Source: Crocinitomicaceae bacterium
GTDB taxonomy: Bacteria; Bacteroidota; Bacteroidia; Flavobacteriales_D; Crocinitomicaceae
Reading direction: 5' to 3'
Length of the DNA: 8,118 nt
NCBI GenBank assembly: GCA_027084145.1
Contig: JALWLM010000025.1
Coordinates: forward strand, 1 to 8,118
Part shown: positions 6,402-8,118 of the stretch, piece by piece
How the letters are laid out: each line of letters opens with the position of its first letter
How positions within the stretch are numbered: position 1 is the first letter of the stretch
Program-made: the position numbers and the translations under genes
The notes under the pieces: generated by a model
What the model was told of the DNA's origin: nothing
Seen by the model: only the letters and a program-made list of their open reading frames with translations
Database searches by the model: none

Positions 6402-7589
6402 ATGTTAAAACAAATTTTGACGATTGCACTAGCATTTATGTTAGTAGGACAATCATTTTCACAGGTAACGAATGCAAAAGAAAGTAAATATAAATTTGAG
6501 AAAATAGCACATTTAGATGCAACTCCTGTAGAGAGTCAAGGTAGAGCGGGAACTTGTTGGAGTTTTTCTTCGATTTCATTTTTTGAGTCGGAATTAATGC
6601 GTTTAGGACAAGAAAATCCTCCGTTTCTTTCTGAAATGTATATTGTTCGAAAAGCATACGAAGCCAAAGCTGAAAAATATATTCGAATGGATGGAAAAAT
6701 CAATTTTGGACAGGGAGGAGCCTTTCATGACATTCCATATGTCATTAAACGATATGGAATTGTCCCTTTAGATGTTTATCAAGGATTAAATTACGGAATG
6801 AAAAAGCATAATCACAATGAACTTTACAATGTGCTTTTTGGCATTGTTGAAGGAGTGAAAAAAACATCTCCGCCATTAACCTCTTCATGGAAAAAAGCGT
6901 ATGCATCCGCTTTAGATGCTTACTTAGGAGAAGATGTTAAAGAATTTGAATTTGAAGGGAAAAAGTATACACCAAAATCATATGCAAAGTCAATTGGTTT
7001 GGAAATGGATGATTATGTTTCACTGACTTCATTTTTACATTTCCCTGAAAACAGTGAATGTATGCTTGCTATTCCGGATAACTGGGCATGGGGGAAAAGT
7101 TATAATGTGAGTTTAGATGATTTAGTAAGAGTTACAAAAGAAGCGTTAAAGAATGGCTACACTGTTGCTTGGGGGGCAGATGTTTCTGAAAAAGGGTTTA
7201 GTTTTAAGAATGGAATAGCGATTGCACCAAAAGACCCGTCAACGATTCAGATGAAAGGAGAGGATAATAAACACTTTTCAGATGGTGGAGCGGATAGAAT
7301 CTCAAATGCTTTTTTAGAACCGGTTGAAGAGATTGAAGTCACACCTGAATTACGACAAGAAGGGTATGAAAATAAAACCACGACAGACGACCATGGGATG
7401 CATATCGTTGGATTATACAAGGATCAGACAGGAAAATATTTCTTTTTAGTAAAGAATTCTTGGGGAACGGGAAATTATCCTGAAGGATACCTATATGTTT
7501 CTGAGAACTATTTTAAGTGGAAAACAATAAACATCTATCTTCATAAAGAAGGAGTACCTAAAGATTTAAGAAAGAAATTAGGTTTATAG
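6402..7589 (+). CDS. Secreted C1B-family cysteine peptidase (bleomycin hydrolase / aminopeptidase C-like)
   Basis: A papain-fold cysteine peptidase of 395 residues with an N-terminal signal peptide (MLKQILTIALAFMLVGQSFS, cleavage near residue 20). The catalytic set is complete: oxyanion Gln46 and nucleophile Cys52 in VESQGRAGTCWSFSS, His334 in DDHGMHIVGL, and Asn352 in VKNSWGTGNYPEGY. The long segment between Cys and His, and the motif pattern, fit the C1B (bleomycin hydrolase/PepC) group. Classical C1B enzymes are cytosolic, about 450 residues; this one is shorter and exported. A GTG at 6375 extends the frame into the preceding gene, but the ATG at 6402 is chosen because it gives an intact signal peptide and an 11-nt intergenic gap. 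No promoter is visible in that gap, so it is probably co-transcribed with the SPOR gene. The substrate is unknown; the C-terminus shows no obvious type IX sorting domain. Confidence 0.9.
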   Translation: MLKQILTIALAFMLVGQSFSQVTNAKESKYKFEKIAHLDATPVESQGRAGTCWSFSSISFFESELMRLGQENPPFLSEMYIVRKAYEAKAEKYIRMDGKINFGQGGAFHDIPYVIKRYGIVPLDVYQGLNYGMKKHNHNELYNVLFGIVEGVKKTSPPLTSSWKKAYASALDAYLGEDVKEFEFEGKKYTPKSYAKSIGLEMDDYVSLTSFLHFPENSECMLAIPDNWAWGKSYNVSLDDLVRVTKEALKNGYTVAWGADVSEKGFSFKNGIAIAPKDPSTIQMKGEDNKHFSDGGADRISNAFLEPVEEIEVTPELRQEGYENKTTTDDHGMHIVGLYKDQTGKYFFLVKNSWGTGNYPEGYLYVSENYFKWKTINIYLHKEGVPKDLRKKLGL

Positions 7590-7591
7590 TT

Positions 7592-8104
7592 CTATTTAAA
7601 ACGAGAGAATAAATCGTCGATTTCTTTTTCTTCTCTTTTTGTAGGGAATCTAGCGTGAAAAAATATTTGTTCACTCCCTAATTTATTGACGTATTCTATT
7701 AGAAAACGATCATTTGGGAGCAATGTAATGTTAAAACTGCGGACTTTTCCCGCATGATATTCTCTTCCTCTTACATAAAAATGGATTTGTTTTTGATGGT
7801 TTTCATCTTCTTTTACTTTTAACCCGTCTAAATCACCGTAAAGTTGAAAAGTTTTTACTTTTCCGCCAATTCTTCTAAAAGAAGCGTTAAGTAACACGGT
7901 ACCTTTGTGAATAATTAAGAAATTAACACGGTTGTCATTATTGACCCAAACATATGGGGATTTTAATGTGTATGCAGAATCAAGAATGTAGATATTATTG
8001 AAGTTTTCAATGGACAATGAATCTTTAGTTGGATTACTTTGTGAAAAGCTAAACCAATGGATTGATATAAAAGAAACGATAAAAAGAAAACGCATCATAG
8101 ACAT
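7592..8104 (-). CDS. Predicted secreted protein of unknown function
   Basis: A 170-residue protein I do not recognise. It begins with a hydrophobic segment (MRFLFIVSFISIHWFSFSQ after three leading residues) that looks like a signal peptide, with likely cleavage around residue 22, so the mature protein of about 148 residues is probably periplasmic or outside the cell. There is no lipobox cysteine and the mature part has no Cys. The mature part alternates hydrophobic and polar residues (NRVNFLIIHKGTVLLNASF, KQIHFYVRG, RFLIEYV), suggesting a mainly beta fold, and ends in a charged helix (KREEKEIDDLFSRF). ATGs at 8104, 8098 and 8095 are all possible starts; the last puts the signal peptide at the very N-terminus, while a GAGG lies 4 nt before the first. 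The stop is 2 nt from that of the convergent peptidase gene. Its promoter is outside the window. Confidence 0.75.
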   Translation of the reverse strand: MSMMRFLFIVSFISIHWFSFSQSNPTKDSLSIENFNNIYILDSAYTLKSPYVWVNNDNRVNFLIIHKGTVLLNASFRRIGGKVKTFQLYGDLDGLKVKEDENHQKQIHFYVRGREYHAGKVRSFNITLLPNDRFLIEYVNKLGSEQIFFHARFPTKREEKEIDDLFSRFK

Positions 8105-8118
8105 ATATCCTCTAATTT

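Noticed and set aside
1..8118. Search for CRISPR arrays, tRNA genes, insertion-sequence ends, or defence and toxin-antitoxin genes
   Set aside because: No regularly spaced repeats, cloverleaf-like sequences, transposase motifs or recognisable defence proteins were seen; the genes are ordinary housekeeping and envelope genes.

Overview
The window looks like ordinary core chromosome from a low-GC Gram-negative member of the Bacteroidota, probably close to the Flavobacteriales. Three things support this. The start regions carry the Bacteroidota -7 promoter element TAnnTTTG rather than TATAAT, and lack clear Shine-Dalgarno sequences. One protein combines HU-CCDC81 domains with a SPOR domain, an architecture typical of this phylum. 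A kdsB gene implies Kdo-containing lipopolysaccharide. I see no tRNA, rRNA, CRISPR array, insertion sequence, integrase or prophage gene.

Layout: (1) 3-89, the C-terminal tail of an unidentified gene. (2) 90-183, a 94-bp AT-rich spacer with several inverted repeats and a TAACTTTG promoter. (3) 184-1740, an ALDH7/antiquitin-type dehydrogenase (lysine catabolism), closed by a strong intrinsic terminator at 1764-1790. (4) 1814-3292, cysS, with a promoter element starting 4 nt after the terminator stem. (5) 3297-4394, dprA on the minus strand, convergent with cysS (4-nt gap). (6) 4395-4498, a spacer between the divergent dprA and kdsB genes that holds one very short reading frame. (7) 4499-5224, kdsB. 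(8) 5245-6390, a HU-CCDC81/transmembrane/SPOR protein with its own near-leaderless promoter in the kdsB end. (9) 6402-7589, a secreted C1B (bleomycin hydrolase-like) cysteine peptidase, 11 nt downstream and probably co-transcribed. (10) 7592-8104, a minus-strand secreted protein of unknown function, convergent with the peptidase (2-nt gap). No gene-free stretch exceeds 300 bases.

The genes do not form one pathway. The dehydrogenase serves lysine/aminoadipate metabolism, cysS translation, dprA handling of incoming DNA, and kdsB lipopolysaccharide synthesis. The SPOR protein and secreted peptidase are the only pair that looks like a functional unit, both tied to the cell envelope. I found no convincing undescribed system. 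The items most worth a second look are the near-leaderless promoter of the SPOR gene, the SPOR-peptidase pair, the inverted repeats before the dehydrogenase, and the orphan secreted protein at the right edge.
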